Shown here: positions 35,271 through 44,565 of the stretch, piece after piece
How positions within the stretch are numbered: the stretch's first letter is position 1
How the letters are laid out: each line of letters starts with the position of its first letter
NCBI RefSeq assembly: GCF_947504145.1
Contig: NZ_CANNGQ010000002.1
Coordinates: 806,001 to 870,000 of the forward strand
DNA: 64,000 nucleotides
Reading direction: 5' to 3'
Source of the DNA: an uncultured Microbulbifer sp.
Lineage (GTDB): Bacteria; Pseudomonadota; Gammaproteobacteria; Pseudomonadales; Cellvibrionaceae
Made by a program: the position numbers and the translations under genes
The notes under the pieces: generated by a model
What the model saw: only the letters and a program-made list of their open reading frames with translations
The model's database searches: none
Told to the model about the DNA's origin: nothing

Positions 35271-35423
35271 GGTATTGACTGCGGTAATAAATCTACGGGT
35301 AAACCGCCGTCCGTGGATTGTGATGCCCGCTGCGGGCGGGCCTGGCGTTACATCGCGGGTTCCGTGCGAATGTGTGTTCGCTGATGCCTACTTGTCTGTT
35401 GCCTGTTTTTTGCTGATCAGGGG

Positions 35424-36422
35424 TCAGGCCGGTTCCGGCGATACCTGAAACTCGCCGGTGCTGGCTTCCAGCTTTTCTTTCTGCGAGCCCTTGAATATAT
35501 CCAGCATGTAGGCGCCCAGGCGCATTTCGTAAGCCCGGCGCTCCACCAGTCGCGAAGTGTCGATGGCGTCTGGCAGGCTGTCGGCGATCTGCTTGCGGGC
35601 GCGGAAAATTTGCGTATTCAGGTGGTTTACGTTGATGCCCAATTCGCGGGTGGCGAGATCAATGGCCACCCAGCCCTGGTCGGGGGCATCGACTTTGCGT
35701 TGAATATCGCGGATGCGGGCGCGCGCCAGATACAGCAGTAAATAATTGTGGGTGCGTGCGGCCAGGTCGAGGCGCATATCGTCTTTGGTCAGCTGCAGCT
35801 GAATATGCTCTTCGTGGTGGCTTACCGTAAAACGCAGGCGGAAATCAGAAACACACAGGCTTCTGAGTGAAAGCTCTGTCGTGGTGCTCTGGCTGGCAGC
35901 GAGGAACAGTTGCCAGCTGGTGTGGCCGCAATCGATACGGCTGCCGTGGTTGACCACCTTGGCGCTCTCGGCGTGTTCGGGGCTTTCCAGCAGCTCGTAG
36001 ATCCACACACCGTTTACCGGGTTGAAGTGCAGGCTGGCGATGGGGTCGTGCTCATCCGGCAGCAAATGATAGGACTCAAGAATCTGGCTCTCGCCGCTGT
36101 GAATATCAATCAGCAGGTTTTCCGGCGCGTCGAGGTTTTCCACCTTCCACACGGGATTGGCGTCGCGGCCAAAGGCGAGCTTGTCGCCCAGCTGCAATTG
36201 CTGGTTTTTAGCGGGGATTAGTTGCTGCCCATTCACCCAGGTGCCGTTGCGGCTTAGGTCGCGAATGATCCAGTGGCTTCCAGTCCACTGAATGGCGGCG
36301 TGAATGCCGGAAATTTCCGGCAGTGTAATACGTGTATCGGCAACCCCCTGGCGGCGGCCGATGGTGTGGTGCGCCATCAGGTAGACCGGTTGATCCCGAT
36401 CCGGATGCTGCAAGCTGGCCAT
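35424..36422 (-). CDS. FHA-domain protein with winged-helix-like C-terminus
   Basis: A 332-residue soluble protein. Residues about 17-80 form a good FHA domain: TIGRRQGVADTRITLPEISGIHA and IRDLSRNGTWVNGQQL carry the GR, S..HA and NGT/N phosphothreonine-binding residues. The C-terminal part (about 215-310; ARARIRDIQRKVDAPDQGWV, then LNTQIFRARKQIADSLPDA) looks like an OmpR-type winged helix without a receiver domain. It is a plausible phosphorylation-gated transcription factor for the kinases encoded just downstream. Confidence 0.85.
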   Translation of the reverse strand: MASLQHPDRDQPVYLMAHHTIGRRQGVADTRITLPEISGIHAAIQWTGSHWIIRDLSRNGTWVNGQQLIPAKNQQLQLGDKLAFGRDANPVWKVENLDAPENLLIDIHSGESQILESYHLLPDEHDPIASLHFNPVNGVWIYELLESPEHAESAKVVNHGSRIDCGHTSWQLFLAASQSTTTELSLRSLCVSDFRLRFTVSHHEEHIQLQLTKDDMRLDLAARTHNYLLLYLARARIRDIQRKVDAPDQGWVAIDLATRELGINVNHLNTQIFRARKQIADSLPDAIDTSRLVERRAYEMRLGAYMLDIFKGSQKEKLEASTGEFQVSPEPA

Positions 36423-36892
36423 GAATAGTCCCTTCCCAATAAAGCTGCAGCCTGGTGCCGGACCTTGTTACTCAGGTTGCCGGTGATTGCCCGTGTTGGG
36501 CTGGCGTGCAGAAATTATCAAGACAGGGCGACCGGAGTGGTTCTCGCCATGCACGGCCATGTGCGTAGCGGATGCGTCGATTGCCCTACCAGAAGTAAGG
36601 GCGGGCAGCACGACCAATTCTTTTCGCCGGGGCGCAGATGCGGCTTTGAGTGGTACACCATTCGCCGGGTATGACGATGTGATCCACTTCTCGTTTTGGT
36701 GCCGCAGCAGAGCTTTTCGCCACTGTCTTGAGTCAGTGACCGCTAACCCAAAGGGCGAGCGTCCACTTTAGTGTTGTCGCACCATTTATACCGGACTGCG
36801 GCCTGAATGCAATGATTGGATGCGAATTGTTACCAAATAGAACATTCCTTGCGCTGGCGCCTCAGTCAACCCGGAGGCGCTGGCCCTGAGAA
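36423..36892. other. Intergenic region between the FHA gene and ectR
   Basis: About 470 bases with no credible gene. It must hold the promoter of the FHA-kinase genes (near the 36422 end) and the 3' end of ectR, where an inverted repeat GCGCCTC/GAGGCGC (36857-36880) forms a hairpin without a T run on the ectR strand. I see no other structure. Confidence 0.5.
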
Positions 36893-37720
36893 TCAGTTTC
36901 CGCCGTGGCTTTCCTGGTCTTTTTTGTCGTATTGAGAGGGAAGGTTGCGGCTGTCTTTGCGGTCCAGGTCGCCCACATCCAGTACCGGGGAGGCGTCGAT
37001 ATGCTCGGCGTCCATCATCAGGGCGACGCGCTGTAGCGAGGAGATGATCATAGACTGCTCCCACTCGCGCAGATCGCGGAACTGCTTGACGAAGTGCTCC
37101 TGCAGTGGGGTGGGGGCGTCGCGGATGATGTCGGCGCCCTTGTCGGTGAGGTGGGCGTGCACCTTGCGTTTGTCTTCCAGTGAGCGCTCACGATACACCA
37201 GCCCGCGCTTTTCCAGGCGGTCTAGAATGGTGGTGACGGTGGCCTGGCTGAGGCTGATTTCTTTCGCCAGAGCGCCGATGGTGACCTGGCCCTGTTCGCG
37301 GATGGCTTGCAGCAGCAAAAGCTGGGGCGCGGTCAGGCCCGCGGTCTTGACCAGCTGCTTGGAGTGCAGGTCAGTGGCGCGGATCAGGCGGCGCAGGGTA
37401 ATCAATACTTCTTCAATCTTGTCCATCAGCAGCAGGCTCTCAAAATCAGGGTGGCGGGCGCGGCGGCTTATTTGCCCACGGCCGATTTTGGGTTCTGAGT
37501 GGTTTTTGTCAATTCCTACGTCGGGTTGTTCTGCCTTCTGGGTGCTTTTTGAACCATTAGTCGGTTTCTGGGTGGTGTTTGGTGCCACCTTTTTCGGGGG
37601 CTCCGCGGGTGCGTTCCGGCGCCCGTCGATGGTGCGCGCGCCCCGTAACTGCGAGGGTTCCGCCCGATTCTGGGGCTCTTCACTGGCGCCGTAATTGGTC
37701 GCGTTCTGATCAAATTGCAT
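36893..37720 (-). CDS. ectR: MarR-family regulator of ectoine genes, N-terminally extended
   Basis: Divergent from ectA. Residues about 99-275 form a MarR protein (MDKIEEVLITLRRLIRATDL, winged helix VTIGALAKEISLSQATVTTILDRLEKRGLV, then the RSLEDKRKVHAHLT wing) of EctR type, a repressor of ectoine genes. Ahead of it lie about 98 residues of low-complexity Pro/Lys/Gln/Asn-rich sequence in an open frame from the ATG at 37720. Either this is a real extension or translation begins at Met99 (37426) after a 300-base leader. The operator-like sites lie just upstream of the 37720 start. Confidence 0.88.
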   Translation of the reverse strand: MQFDQNATNYGASEEPQNRAEPSQLRGARTIDGRRNAPAEPPKKVAPNTTQKPTNGSKSTQKAEQPDVGIDKNHSEPKIGRGQISRRARHPDFESLLLMDKIEEVLITLRRLIRATDLHSKQLVKTAGLTAPQLLLLQAIREQGQVTIGALAKEISLSQATVTTILDRLEKRGLVYRERSLEDKRKVHAHLTDKGADIIRDAPTPLQEHFVKQFRDLREWEQSMIISSLQRVALMMDAEHIDASPVLDVGDLDRKDSRNLPSQYDKKDQESHGGN

Positions 37721-37746
37721 GAGGCTTGGCCTTGCACCCTCGATAA

Positions 37747-37788
37747 TCTTTAGAGTACTATGGATTTAAATATTTAGAGCAGTAAATA
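37747..37788. promoter_or_regulatory. Two EctR-like operator palindromes
   Basis: Two 18-bp pseudo-palindromes resemble the published EctR1 site of Methylomicrobium (two 8-bp half-sites, TATTTAGT and ACTATATA, spaced by 2 bp). Site 1 is at 37747-37764 (TCTTTAGA-GT-ACTATGGA) and site 2 at 37771-37788 (TATTTAGA-GC-AGTAAATA). By hand each matches at about 13-14 of 18 positions. Their centres are 24 bp apart in the AT-rich gap between divergent ectR and ectA. Confidence 0.65.
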
Positions 37789-37928
37789 ACTTTTTGCGAG
37801 AAAGGTCAAATTTCAAGCGGAATTCAGTCGAAACGACCGGGTTCCGCGCTTCATGTGCGGAGTGTTACAGAAGTTTGATACTGTTCTAACAATTTGATGA
37901 CTAAAGATTGAAATCGAAAGGTATAGGT

Positions 37929-38519
37929 TTGAGCGCGACAAGCGAATTGAAAGAAGACGACTCGATTGACGACAAGGTAAAGCTGGCGCAGCAAGTGGAA
38001 GCTCCTAAGGCCGGCGAGGCCGACTCGAAGAGTGCCCAGGTTCTGCTGCGCCGCCCGGTCAGTGAAGACGGTGCGGATGTGCATCAGCTGATCGGGAATT
38101 GCCCACCCCTGGATACCAACTCCCTCTATTGCAACCTGCTGCAGGCCAGCCACTTCTCTGCCACCAGTGTGAGCGCAGAGCTCGATGGCGAGCTGGTAGG
38201 TTTCATCTCCGGCTACATCGTTCCCGACCGCCCCGAGACCCTGTTTGTCTGGCAGGTGGCTGTGGCTGAAAACGGCCGCGGAATGGGACTCGCTGGCCGC
38301 ATGCTGCGCGAGATTCTCGCGCGCCCTGCCTGCAGTGCGGTAAGCCATCTCGAAACCACGATTACGCCAGACAACGACGCCTCCTGGGCATTGTTCCGCA
38401 GTCTTGCGCGCAAGCTCGACGCGGAGCTGGCTGAATCGGTGATGTTCGACCGCGAGCGCCACTTCAAAGGCCAGCACGACAGCGAAATGCTGCTGCGCAT
38501 CGGTCCGTTTGCCCGTTGA
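37929..38519 (+). CDS. ectA: L-2,4-diaminobutyrate N-acetyltransferase
   Basis: A GNAT acetyltransferase making N-gamma-acetyl-diaminobutyrate in ectoine synthesis. Motifs LLRRPVSEDGADVHQLI, DTNSLYCNLL, FVWQVAVAENGRGMGLAGRM and HLETTITPDNDASWALF are typical EctA. There is no early ATG; the TTG at 37929 is chosen because AAAGG lies at 37917-37921, seven bases before it (an earlier TTG at 37908 lacks one). About 40 non-conserved residues precede the catalytic domain. Confidence 0.93.
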   Translation: MSATSELKEDDSIDDKVKLAQQVEAPKAGEADSKSAQVLLRRPVSEDGADVHQLIGNCPPLDTNSLYCNLLQASHFSATSVSAELDGELVGFISGYIVPDRPETLFVWQVAVAENGRGMGLAGRMLREILARPACSAVSHLETTITPDNDASWALFRSLARKLDAELAESVMFDRERHFKGQHDSEMLLRIGPFAR

Positions 38520-38603
38520 GCGGCGATACCGCTCCAGAGCACGTGATCAAGTTCCAAGTTTCCGTTTTTGTATTTAACCAACCACTAGAAAAGGGTTGTC
38601 ACA

Positions 38604-39932
38604 ATGAAAGTATTTGACGAAATTGAATCAGAAGTAATGAGCTACGCCCGCGCTTTCCCGCGGGTTTTTAACAAGGCCCAGGGCGAGTACCTGTACGACG
38701 AGGAAGGCAACCAGTACCTGGATTTCCTCGCCGGCGCCGGCACCCTGAACTACGGCCACAACAACCCGATCTTCAAAGAAGCGCTGCTGGAATACATTCA
38801 GCAAGACGGCATCACCCACGGTCTGGATCTGCACACCAAGGCCAAGCGTGAATTCCTGGAAGCGTTCTACGAGAACATCCTGAAGCCGCGCGACATGAGC
38901 TACGTCATGCAGTTCACCGGCCCAACCGGCACCAATGCGGTAGAAGCGGCGCTGAAGATTGCGCGTAAATATAAAGGCCGCGAGAACATCATCTCCTTTA
39001 CCAATGGCTTCCACGGCTGCAGCCTGGGTGCACTGGCCGCTACCGGTAACTCCCACCACCGCGGTGCTTCCGGCGTGAGCATGAGCAGTGTTGCGCGCAT
39101 GCCGTATGACGGCTACCTGGGTGACGAGTTCGACACCACAGCGTACCTGGATAAGGTACTGAGCGATTCCTCCAGTGGTGTCGACCACCCGGCCGCGGTA
39201 CTGGTGGAAACCGTACAGGGCGAGGGCGGTATCAATGCGGCGAGCGTTGAGTGGCTGCGCAACCTGCAGGACGTGTGTAAAAAGCACGACGTGCTGCTGA
39301 TTGTCGATGACATTCAGGCCGGCTGTGGCCGTACTGGTAGCTACTTCAGCTTTGAAGAAGCGGGTATCGACCCGGATATCGTTACCCTGTCCAAATCCCT
39401 GAGTGGCTACGGTCTGCCGTTCGCCGTGGTGCTGATGAAGCCGGAGCTGGACCAGTGGAAGCCGGGCGAGCACAACGGCACTTTCCGTGGCAACAACCTG
39501 GCATTTGTTACCGCCACCGCAGCGATCAAGCACTTCTGGAGCGATGACAAGTTCGCCAAAGAAGTACTGCGCAAGGGCGAGTACATCGAGAAGCGTCTGC
39601 AGACCATTGTCGACAAGTATGGCGATGGCAACATGACCACCCGCGGTCGCGGTATGTTCCGCGGTCTGAACTGCGTAAGCGGTGAGCTGGCAGACAAGAT
39701 TACCAGCGAAGCCTTCCGCAAGGGCCTGGTGATCGAGACCAGTGGTGCCGACGACCACGTTGTGAAAACCCTGTGCCCGCTGACCATCAGCGACGAAAAC
39801 CTGACCAAGGCGCTGGATATCGTGGAAGCGGCGGTTGCCAAGGTATTGAAAGGCGAAGACGTGCCGGTAGAGCACGACTTTTTTGCCGATGAAACCGAGC
39901 AGGAAGGTGGCAGCCTGGCCGGCGCAGCCTGA
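38604..39932 (+). CDS. ectB: Diaminobutyrate--2-oxoglutarate transaminase
   Basis: A 442-residue class III PLP aminotransferase converting aspartate semialdehyde to diaminobutyrate. It has the N-terminal [46 protein letters not shown] and the Schiff-base lysine in [15 protein letters not shown]. It follows ectA by 84 bases. Downstream, before ectC, there is an intrinsic-terminator-like hairpin. Confidence 0.97.
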   Translation: MKVFDEIESEVMSYARAFPRVFNKAQGEYLYDEEGNQYLDFLAGAGTLNYGHNNPIFKEALLEYIQQDGITHGLDLHTKAKREFLEAFYENILKPRDMSYVMQFTGPTGTNAVEAALKIARKYKGRENIISFTNGFHGCSLGALAATGNSHHRGASGVSMSSVARMPYDGYLGDEFDTTAYLDKVLSDSSSGVDHPAAVLVETVQGEGGINAASVEWLRNLQDVCKKHDVLLIVDDIQAGCGRTGSYFSFEEAGIDPDIVTLSKSLSGYGLPFAVVLMKPELDQWKPGEHNGTFRGNNLAFVTATAAIKHFWSDDKFAKEVLRKGEYIEKRLQTIVDKYGDGNMTTRGRGMFRGLNCVSGELADKITSEAFRKGLVIETSGADDHVVKTLCPLTISDENLTKALDIVEAAVAKVLKGEDVPVEHDFFADETEQEGGSLAGAA

Positions 39933-39956
39933 TACAGAGCGCCGCGCACTGAAATG

Positions 39957-39985
39957 AAATGCGGCCTGCTATAGGCCGCATTTTT
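39957..39985 (+). terminator. Intrinsic terminator between ectB and ectC
   Basis: A 10-bp perfect stem (AAATGCGGCC at 39957-39966, GGCCGCATTT at 39974-39983) with a seven-base loop and a run of eight T ending at 39985. It sits inside what is normally one ectABC operon, 41 bases before ectC. Confidence 0.8.
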
Positions 39986-40026
39986 CCAAGACCTGATTTA
40001 AGAACTGATTGTAGATAGAGCTAGTA

Positions 40027-40431
40027 ATGATCGTACGAAAACTGCAAGAAGCTGAACAAACCAACCGTCGCATTGTTTCAGAAGGTTGGGAGAGCACCCG
40101 TCTGTTGCTGAAGAACGACAACATGGGCTTCTCATTCCATATCACCACCATCTATGAAGGCGCCGACCTGCACCTGCATTACCAGAACCACCTGGAGTCT
40201 GTGTACTGCATCTCCGGTGAAGGTTCTGTGATGGCGGAGGATGACGGTGTGGTGCACGAGATCACTCCGGGCACCATTTATATTCTGGATAAGAACGACA
40301 AGCACGTACTGAAGGCCAAATCAGAAATGAAAATGGCCTGTGTATTCAACCCACCTCTGCACGGTAAAGAAGTGCACAACGCTGAAGGCGCCTATGAGCT
40401 GGATGCGGAAGAGGTAAAGGACGAAAAATAA
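40027..40431 (+). CDS. ectC: L-ectoine synthase
   Basis: A 134-residue cupin that cyclises N-gamma-acetyl-diaminobutyrate to ectoine. It starts [16 protein letters not shown], and shows [19 protein letters not shown] (metal-binding cupin region), [17 protein letters not shown] and the C-terminal [13 protein letters not shown] motif of the family. The ribosome site is weak. A terminator lies upstream, so expression may depend on read-through or a local promoter. Confidence 0.98.
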   Translation: MIVRKLQEAEQTNRRIVSEGWESTRLLLKNDNMGFSFHITTIYEGADLHLHYQNHLESVYCISGEGSVMAEDDGVVHEITPGTIYILDKNDKHVLKAKSEMKMACVFNPPLHGKEVHNAEGAYELDAEEVKDEK

Positions 40432-40531
40432 GCCGGTTGTGAGCAACATAGCAGCGGAGTTTTGGGGCACTACCCGCAAATATTTTGGTGTCCCTCTCGA
40501 GAACCCCGAAATCGGTCAAAAAAAGGATCCC

Positions 40532-41977
40532 ATGAAAACACATACGGTTGAAAAAATTGGCGGCACGTCCATGAGTGACTACCGCGCAGTACGTGACAAC
40601 ATCATTCTGAAAAACGGCAAAGCGAAAACGGAAGGACTGTATCAACGTGTTTTCGTGGTGTCTGCTTACGGCGGCATTACCGATATGCTGCTGGAGCACA
40701 AAAAATCCGGCCGCCCGGGTGTTTTTGCCCTGTTTGCCGGTGCCGACGACGAGCGCGAATGGTCCGACGCTGTGGAAGGTCTGCGCACGCGCATGGAAGA
40801 GATCAACGCGACCCTGTTTGACGACGATGTGACCCTGGCCAAAGCCAACGGTTTTATCGGCGAACGTCTGGACGACGCCGCTAATTGTCTGGCGGACCTG
40901 GAGCGGGTGTGTCAGCACGGTCACTTTGCTCTGGAAGGCCACCTGGATGTGGTTAGCGAAATGTTGGCCAGCCTCGGTGAAGTTCACAGCGCCTGGAATA
41001 CCGTGCAGCTGCTCAAGCAGGAAGGTATCAATGCGCGCTTTATCGACCTTACCGGTTGGCGCGACGGCGAACACATGACCCTGGACGAGCGCATTGAGCG
41101 GGCCTTTGCCGATGTGGATTTCGACAAAGAGCTGCCGATCGCCACCGGTTATGCCCATACCGCCGATGGTCTGATGAAGACGTTTGCGCGTGGTTACAGT
41201 GAAATGACCTTCAGTCGCATCGCGGTAAAAACCGGTGCCAAGGAAGCCATTATTCACAAGGAATATCACCTGAGCAGCGCTGACCCGCGTCTGGTCGGCG
41301 AAGAGCAAGCGGTGCCTATCGGTCGTACCAACTACGATGTGGCGGACCAGCTCGCCAACCTGGGTATGGAAGCGATTCACCCCCGTGCCGCCAAAGGCCT
41401 GCGCCAGCAGGAGATCCCGCTGCGTGTAATGAACACCTTTGAGCCCGAGCACCGCGGTACTCTGGTAACCGGCGACTATGTAAGCGACACGCCGCAGGTG
41501 GAAATCATCGCGGGGCGTAAAAACATCTATGCTGTTGAATGTTTCGATCAGGATATGATGGGCAGCATGACCAGTTACGACCGGGCAATCAACGAGATTA
41601 TCGCGCGCTTCAAGGGCAGCGTGGTGACCAAGGATACCAACGCCAACACCATTACCCACTACCTGGGTAACAACCTGAAAACCGTTAAGCGGATCAAGAA
41701 AGCCATTGGCGAACTGTTTCCGGATTGCGATATTCAGGTGCGCAAGGTGGCGGTGGTTTCCGCTATTGGCAGCGACATGAAAATCTCTGGCATGTTGTCC
41801 CGTGCGGTGAGTGCGCTGGCCAAGTCCACCATCAGTATCCTTGCGGTGCACCAGTCCATGCGACAGGTGGACATGCAGTTCGTGATCGACGAAACCGATT
41901 ACGAAAAAGCGGTGAAAAGCCTGCACGCCGCCCTCGTGGAAGTGCACGAACACGGCGACGCAATATGCGCAGCCTGA
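40532..41977 (+). CDS. ask_ect: Ectoine-cluster aspartate kinase
   Basis: An aspartokinase of the specialised Ask_Ect type that feeds aspartyl phosphate to ectoine synthesis. It has HTVEKIGGTSMSDYRAV at the N-terminus, ATGYAHTADG, the middle FSRIAVKTGAKEAIIHKEYHLSSADPR region and two ACT-type segments at the C-terminus (VSAIGSDMKISGMLSRAVSAL). The ATG at 40532 follows AAGGA at a good distance; the frame opens at 40439, but that start would add 31 unconserved residues. The next gene overlaps its end by 13 bases. Confidence 0.95.
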   Translation: MKTHTVEKIGGTSMSDYRAVRDNIILKNGKAKTEGLYQRVFVVSAYGGITDMLLEHKKSGRPGVFALFAGADDEREWSDAVEGLRTRMEEINATLFDDDVTLAKANGFIGERLDDAANCLADLERVCQHGHFALEGHLDVVSEMLASLGEVHSAWNTVQLLKQEGINARFIDLTGWRDGEHMTLDERIERAFADVDFDKELPIATGYAHTADGLMKTFARGYSEMTFSRIAVKTGAKEAIIHKEYHLSSADPRLVGEEQAVPIGRTNYDVADQLANLGMEAIHPRAAKGLRQQEIPLRVMNTFEPEHRGTLVTGDYVSDTPQVEIIAGRKNIYAVECFDQDMMGSMTSYDRAINEIIARFKGSVVTKDTNANTITHYLGNNLKTVKRIKKAIGELFPDCDIQVRKVAVVSAIGSDMKISGMLSRAVSALAKSTISILAVHQSMRQVDMQFVIDETDYEKAVKSLHAALVEVHEHGDAICAA

Positions 41978-42987
41978 TTCTGGCTCTCACGCATCGACTG
42001 CCGCCACATTTGTTGGCGGCAGTATTCGTTGTGGCCTGGGTAATTTTGCCCTTCGGTGAATCTGCCTGGGCACAGGATGCCACTGCGCCAGATGTGCCGG
42101 TGGTGACCGCGGCAGAGCAGGCCGCTAACCAGAAAAAGCTCGAAGAACTGGACCGCGTGGCTGAGGCCGCCGCCGACCTGGACAAGCCGCTCTACACACC
42201 CTTTATCGAGCGCTACGTGCTGGATGAGCTGAAACAACTGCGGGTGGATCTGGCGGCGCAAAAGGTCTCTCTCACGGAGAACATTGTCGACCGCCAGTTG
42301 AGTGCGGCAGACAAAGCCATCACTTATGCCACCGATACCATTACCTATTTCTTCTATCTCATTGCCGGCTTCAGTTCCCTGCTGGTGATTATGGGCTGGA
42401 CCTCCATTCGCGATGTGAAGGAAAAGGTACATACCCTCGCCAACCAGGAGATTTCCAGCCTGGTGGAGGAATACGAGGGGCGTTTGCGCAGTATCGAAGA
42501 GCAGTTGTCTGAAAAGACCCAGCATATCGAAAGCAACCGGGATGAGATCGAGCTGACCCAGGAAGTGCACTCCCTGTGGCTGCGCGCCGGACGCGAACAG
42601 ACGCCTACCGGCAAGATTGCGGTTTACGACCAGATTCTGAATCTGCGCAAGGACGACGGCGAAGCGCTTACCTACAAAGCCGACGCAGTGCTCGAACTGG
42701 ATGAGCCCCAATGGGCCATCAATCTGTGCCTGCAGGCCCTGCAGATCGACAGTGAAAATGGCAATGCCTACTACCAGTTGGCTTGTGCCTACGCGTACCT
42801 GGAACAGTGGGAAGAGTCCATCAGCTACCTGCAGAAAGCACTGGATATTTCGCCGGCCTACCGCGACGAGGCGCTGGAAGACTCCGCCTTTAACGGTTTG
42901 TATGACTCGGAAGAGTTTGCTGCACTCATGGGTATTCAGCAGGAAAATAAAGGCGCTGATTCTAGAGGCCCGGAAGCAGGCCTCTGA
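41965..42987 (+). CDS. Membrane-anchored TPR protein of the ectoine cluster
   Basis: A 340-residue protein overlapping the end of ask_ect by 13 bases. It has an N-terminal signal-like segment (about residues 10-37, ending AWAQ), an Asp/Ala/Glu-rich region and a membrane helix near residues 120-140 (FFYLIAGFSSLLVIMGW). A coiled-coil-like stretch (about 150-195) and two or three TPR units follow to the end (GNAYYQLACAYAYLEQWEESISYLQKALDIS). I do not know a function. Translational coupling suggests it works with osmolyte synthesis, perhaps as a membrane scaffold. Confidence 0.85.
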   Translation: MRSLILALTHRLPPHLLAAVFVVAWVILPFGESAWAQDATAPDVPVVTAAEQAANQKKLEELDRVAEAAADLDKPLYTPFIERYVLDELKQLRVDLAAQKVSLTENIVDRQLSAADKAITYATDTITYFFYLIAGFSSLLVIMGWTSIRDVKEKVHTLANQEISSLVEEYEGRLRSIEEQLSEKTQHIESNRDEIELTQEVHSLWLRAGREQTPTGKIAVYDQILNLRKDDGEALTYKADAVLELDEPQWAINLCLQALQIDSENGNAYYQLACAYAYLEQWEESISYLQKALDISPAYRDEALEDSAFNGLYDSEEFAALMGIQQENKGADSRGPEAGL

Positions 42988-43067
42988 TCAGCCGTAGACA
43001 CAGAATAAGAATAACGGCCGTAGCTTCTTATTAAATAATCAATAAATACCGAAACTGCTTTAGGGGA

Positions 43068-44492
43068 ATGGACGTGCTCATCAGTTTTCTATTTTTTCTG
43101 TCACTTTTTGCCGCAGTGGGTATCAGTTCCTACCGCAAAAGCCGCGGCACCAAAAAAGACTATTACCTCGCAAGCCAGGACGTCTCACCCATGTTGGTGG
43201 GGCTCTCTGCCGTGGCCACCAACAACAGTGGCTATATGTTTATCGGTGTGATCGGCTACACCTACGCCACCGGCCTCGCGTCCATCTGGTTGATGCTTGG
43301 CTGGATTCTCGGTGATTTTCTCGGTTCCCTGTGGATGCACAAAAACCTGCGTGAGGCGGCAAAGCGCAGTGGTGAATCCAGCTACGCAGGCGTGCTGGCC
43401 TGCTGGCAGGGCACCCGCTTTGGCACCTGGCAGAAACTCGCCGGTGTTCTCTCCCTTTTATTTCTTCTCGCCTACGCCAGCGCGCAGCTGGTGGCCGGTA
43501 GTAAAGCGCTGTACGTGGTACTGGAACTGCCGATCTGGAGTGGCGCGGTCATTGGCGGTGTGATTGTTGCGGCCTACTGCCTGGCCGGTGGTATTCGCGC
43601 ATCCATCTGGACCGACGCGGCCCAGTCGCTGGTAATGGTGGTGGCTATGGCGCTGCTGTTGTATGTGGCGATCCAATCTGTTGGCGGTATCGGCGCGGCC
43701 TGGCAGCAGATGGGCCAGGTGGAAGGCTTCCTCAACTGGTACCCGCAGGACCTGTTATTGCCGGGTATTGCCGGTGGTGTGCTGTTTGCCCTGAGCTGGT
43801 TATTCGCCGGTATTTCCGTGGTGGGGCAGCCCCACGTCATGGTGCGTTTTATGGCGCTGGATGATGCCGGGCGCATGCTGCAGGCGCGCTGCTGGTATTA
43901 CCTGTGGTTCACGATCTTCTACTTTATGGCGACCGGCGTGGGCATGTTGTCGCGTATTCTGCTGAGCGACCCGGGTTCGTTTGACGCGGAACTGGCGCTG
44001 CCAATGATGGCGATGGAGTTGCTCTCGCCGGTGTTTGTCGGGTTGATTCTCGCGGGTATTTTTGCGGCGACCATGTCCACAGCGGATTCTCTGGTACTGA
44101 GCTGTTCCGCGGCACTGACCCACGACATCCTGCCGCAACGCACTGAGAATACTCGTCTGTTGAAGCTCGCTACCCTGGGGATCACTGCGGCGGCGGTGGT
44201 GTGGGCGCTGGTGAACAAGCAGACGGTGTTCAGCCTGGTGGTAATGAGCTGGTCTGCCCTGGCCTCTGCATTTGCACCGTTGTTGATGGTGCTTGCTGCT
44301 GGCGGCAAGCCGTCGCAGAAACTGGCCATTGTGATGAGTGTGCTGGGACTTGCCACCGCACTGATCTGGCGCTGGCTGGGCTGGCACGCGCATATTTATG
44401 AGGGAATGCCGGGTATTCTGATGGGGCTGGTGGTGTTCGCGGTGGGTCAGCTTGTCTCTAGGGAGTCTGTAAGCCGCGCGGTTAACGCGTAG
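43068..44492 (+). CDS. Sodium/solute symporter (SSS family)
   Basis: A 474-residue SSS-family transporter with 12-13 helices, related to PutP. Conserved segments include KDYYLASQDVSPMLVGLSAVATNNSGYMFIG (substrate/Na+ site) and IFAATMSTADSLVLSCSAALTHDI. The location after the ectoine genes suggests Na+-driven uptake of a compatible solute such as proline, betaine or ectoine; the substrate cannot be told from the sequence. A terminator follows at 44533-44565. Confidence 0.92.
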   Translation: MDVLISFLFFLSLFAAVGISSYRKSRGTKKDYYLASQDVSPMLVGLSAVATNNSGYMFIGVIGYTYATGLASIWLMLGWILGDFLGSLWMHKNLREAAKRSGESSYAGVLACWQGTRFGTWQKLAGVLSLLFLLAYASAQLVAGSKALYVVLELPIWSGAVIGGVIVAAYCLAGGIRASIWTDAAQSLVMVVAMALLLYVAIQSVGGIGAAWQQMGQVEGFLNWYPQDLLLPGIAGGVLFALSWLFAGISVVGQPHVMVRFMALDDAGRMLQARCWYYLWFTIFYFMATGVGMLSRILLSDPGSFDAELALPMMAMELLSPVFVGLILAGIFAATMSTADSLVLSCSAALTHDILPQRTENTRLLKLATLGITAAAVVWALVNKQTVFSLVVMSWSALASAFAPLLMVLAAGGKPSQKLAIVMSVLGLATALIWRWLGWHAHIYEGMPGILMGLVVFAVGQLVSRESVSRAVNA

Positions 44493-44532
44493 CCTCCACC
44501 ATCATCCCTCGTTAATCCTTTCCCCCAGATAC

Positions 44533-44565
44533 AAGAAACCCGGCACTGAGGCCGGGTTTCTTTTT
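44533..44565. terminator. Terminator after the symporter gene
   Basis: A 12-bp stem (AAGAAACCCGGC at 44533-44544, GCCGGGTTTCTT at 44551-44562) with loop ACTGAG and a T run on the plus strand. It ends the ectoine/symporter transcript. Confidence 0.9.

Noticed and set aside
36465-36771. Short plus-strand frames between the FHA gene and ectR
   Set aside because: No ribosome site or protein-like composition; two frames overlap each other and neither resembles a known family.
38628-39875. 415-codon minus-strand frame opposite ectB
   Set aside because: Antisense shadow; ectB is clear.
40346-41953. 535-codon minus-strand frame opposite ask_ect
   Set aside because: Antisense shadow of a well-supported aspartate kinase; His/Gly-rich composition typical of reversed coding DNA.
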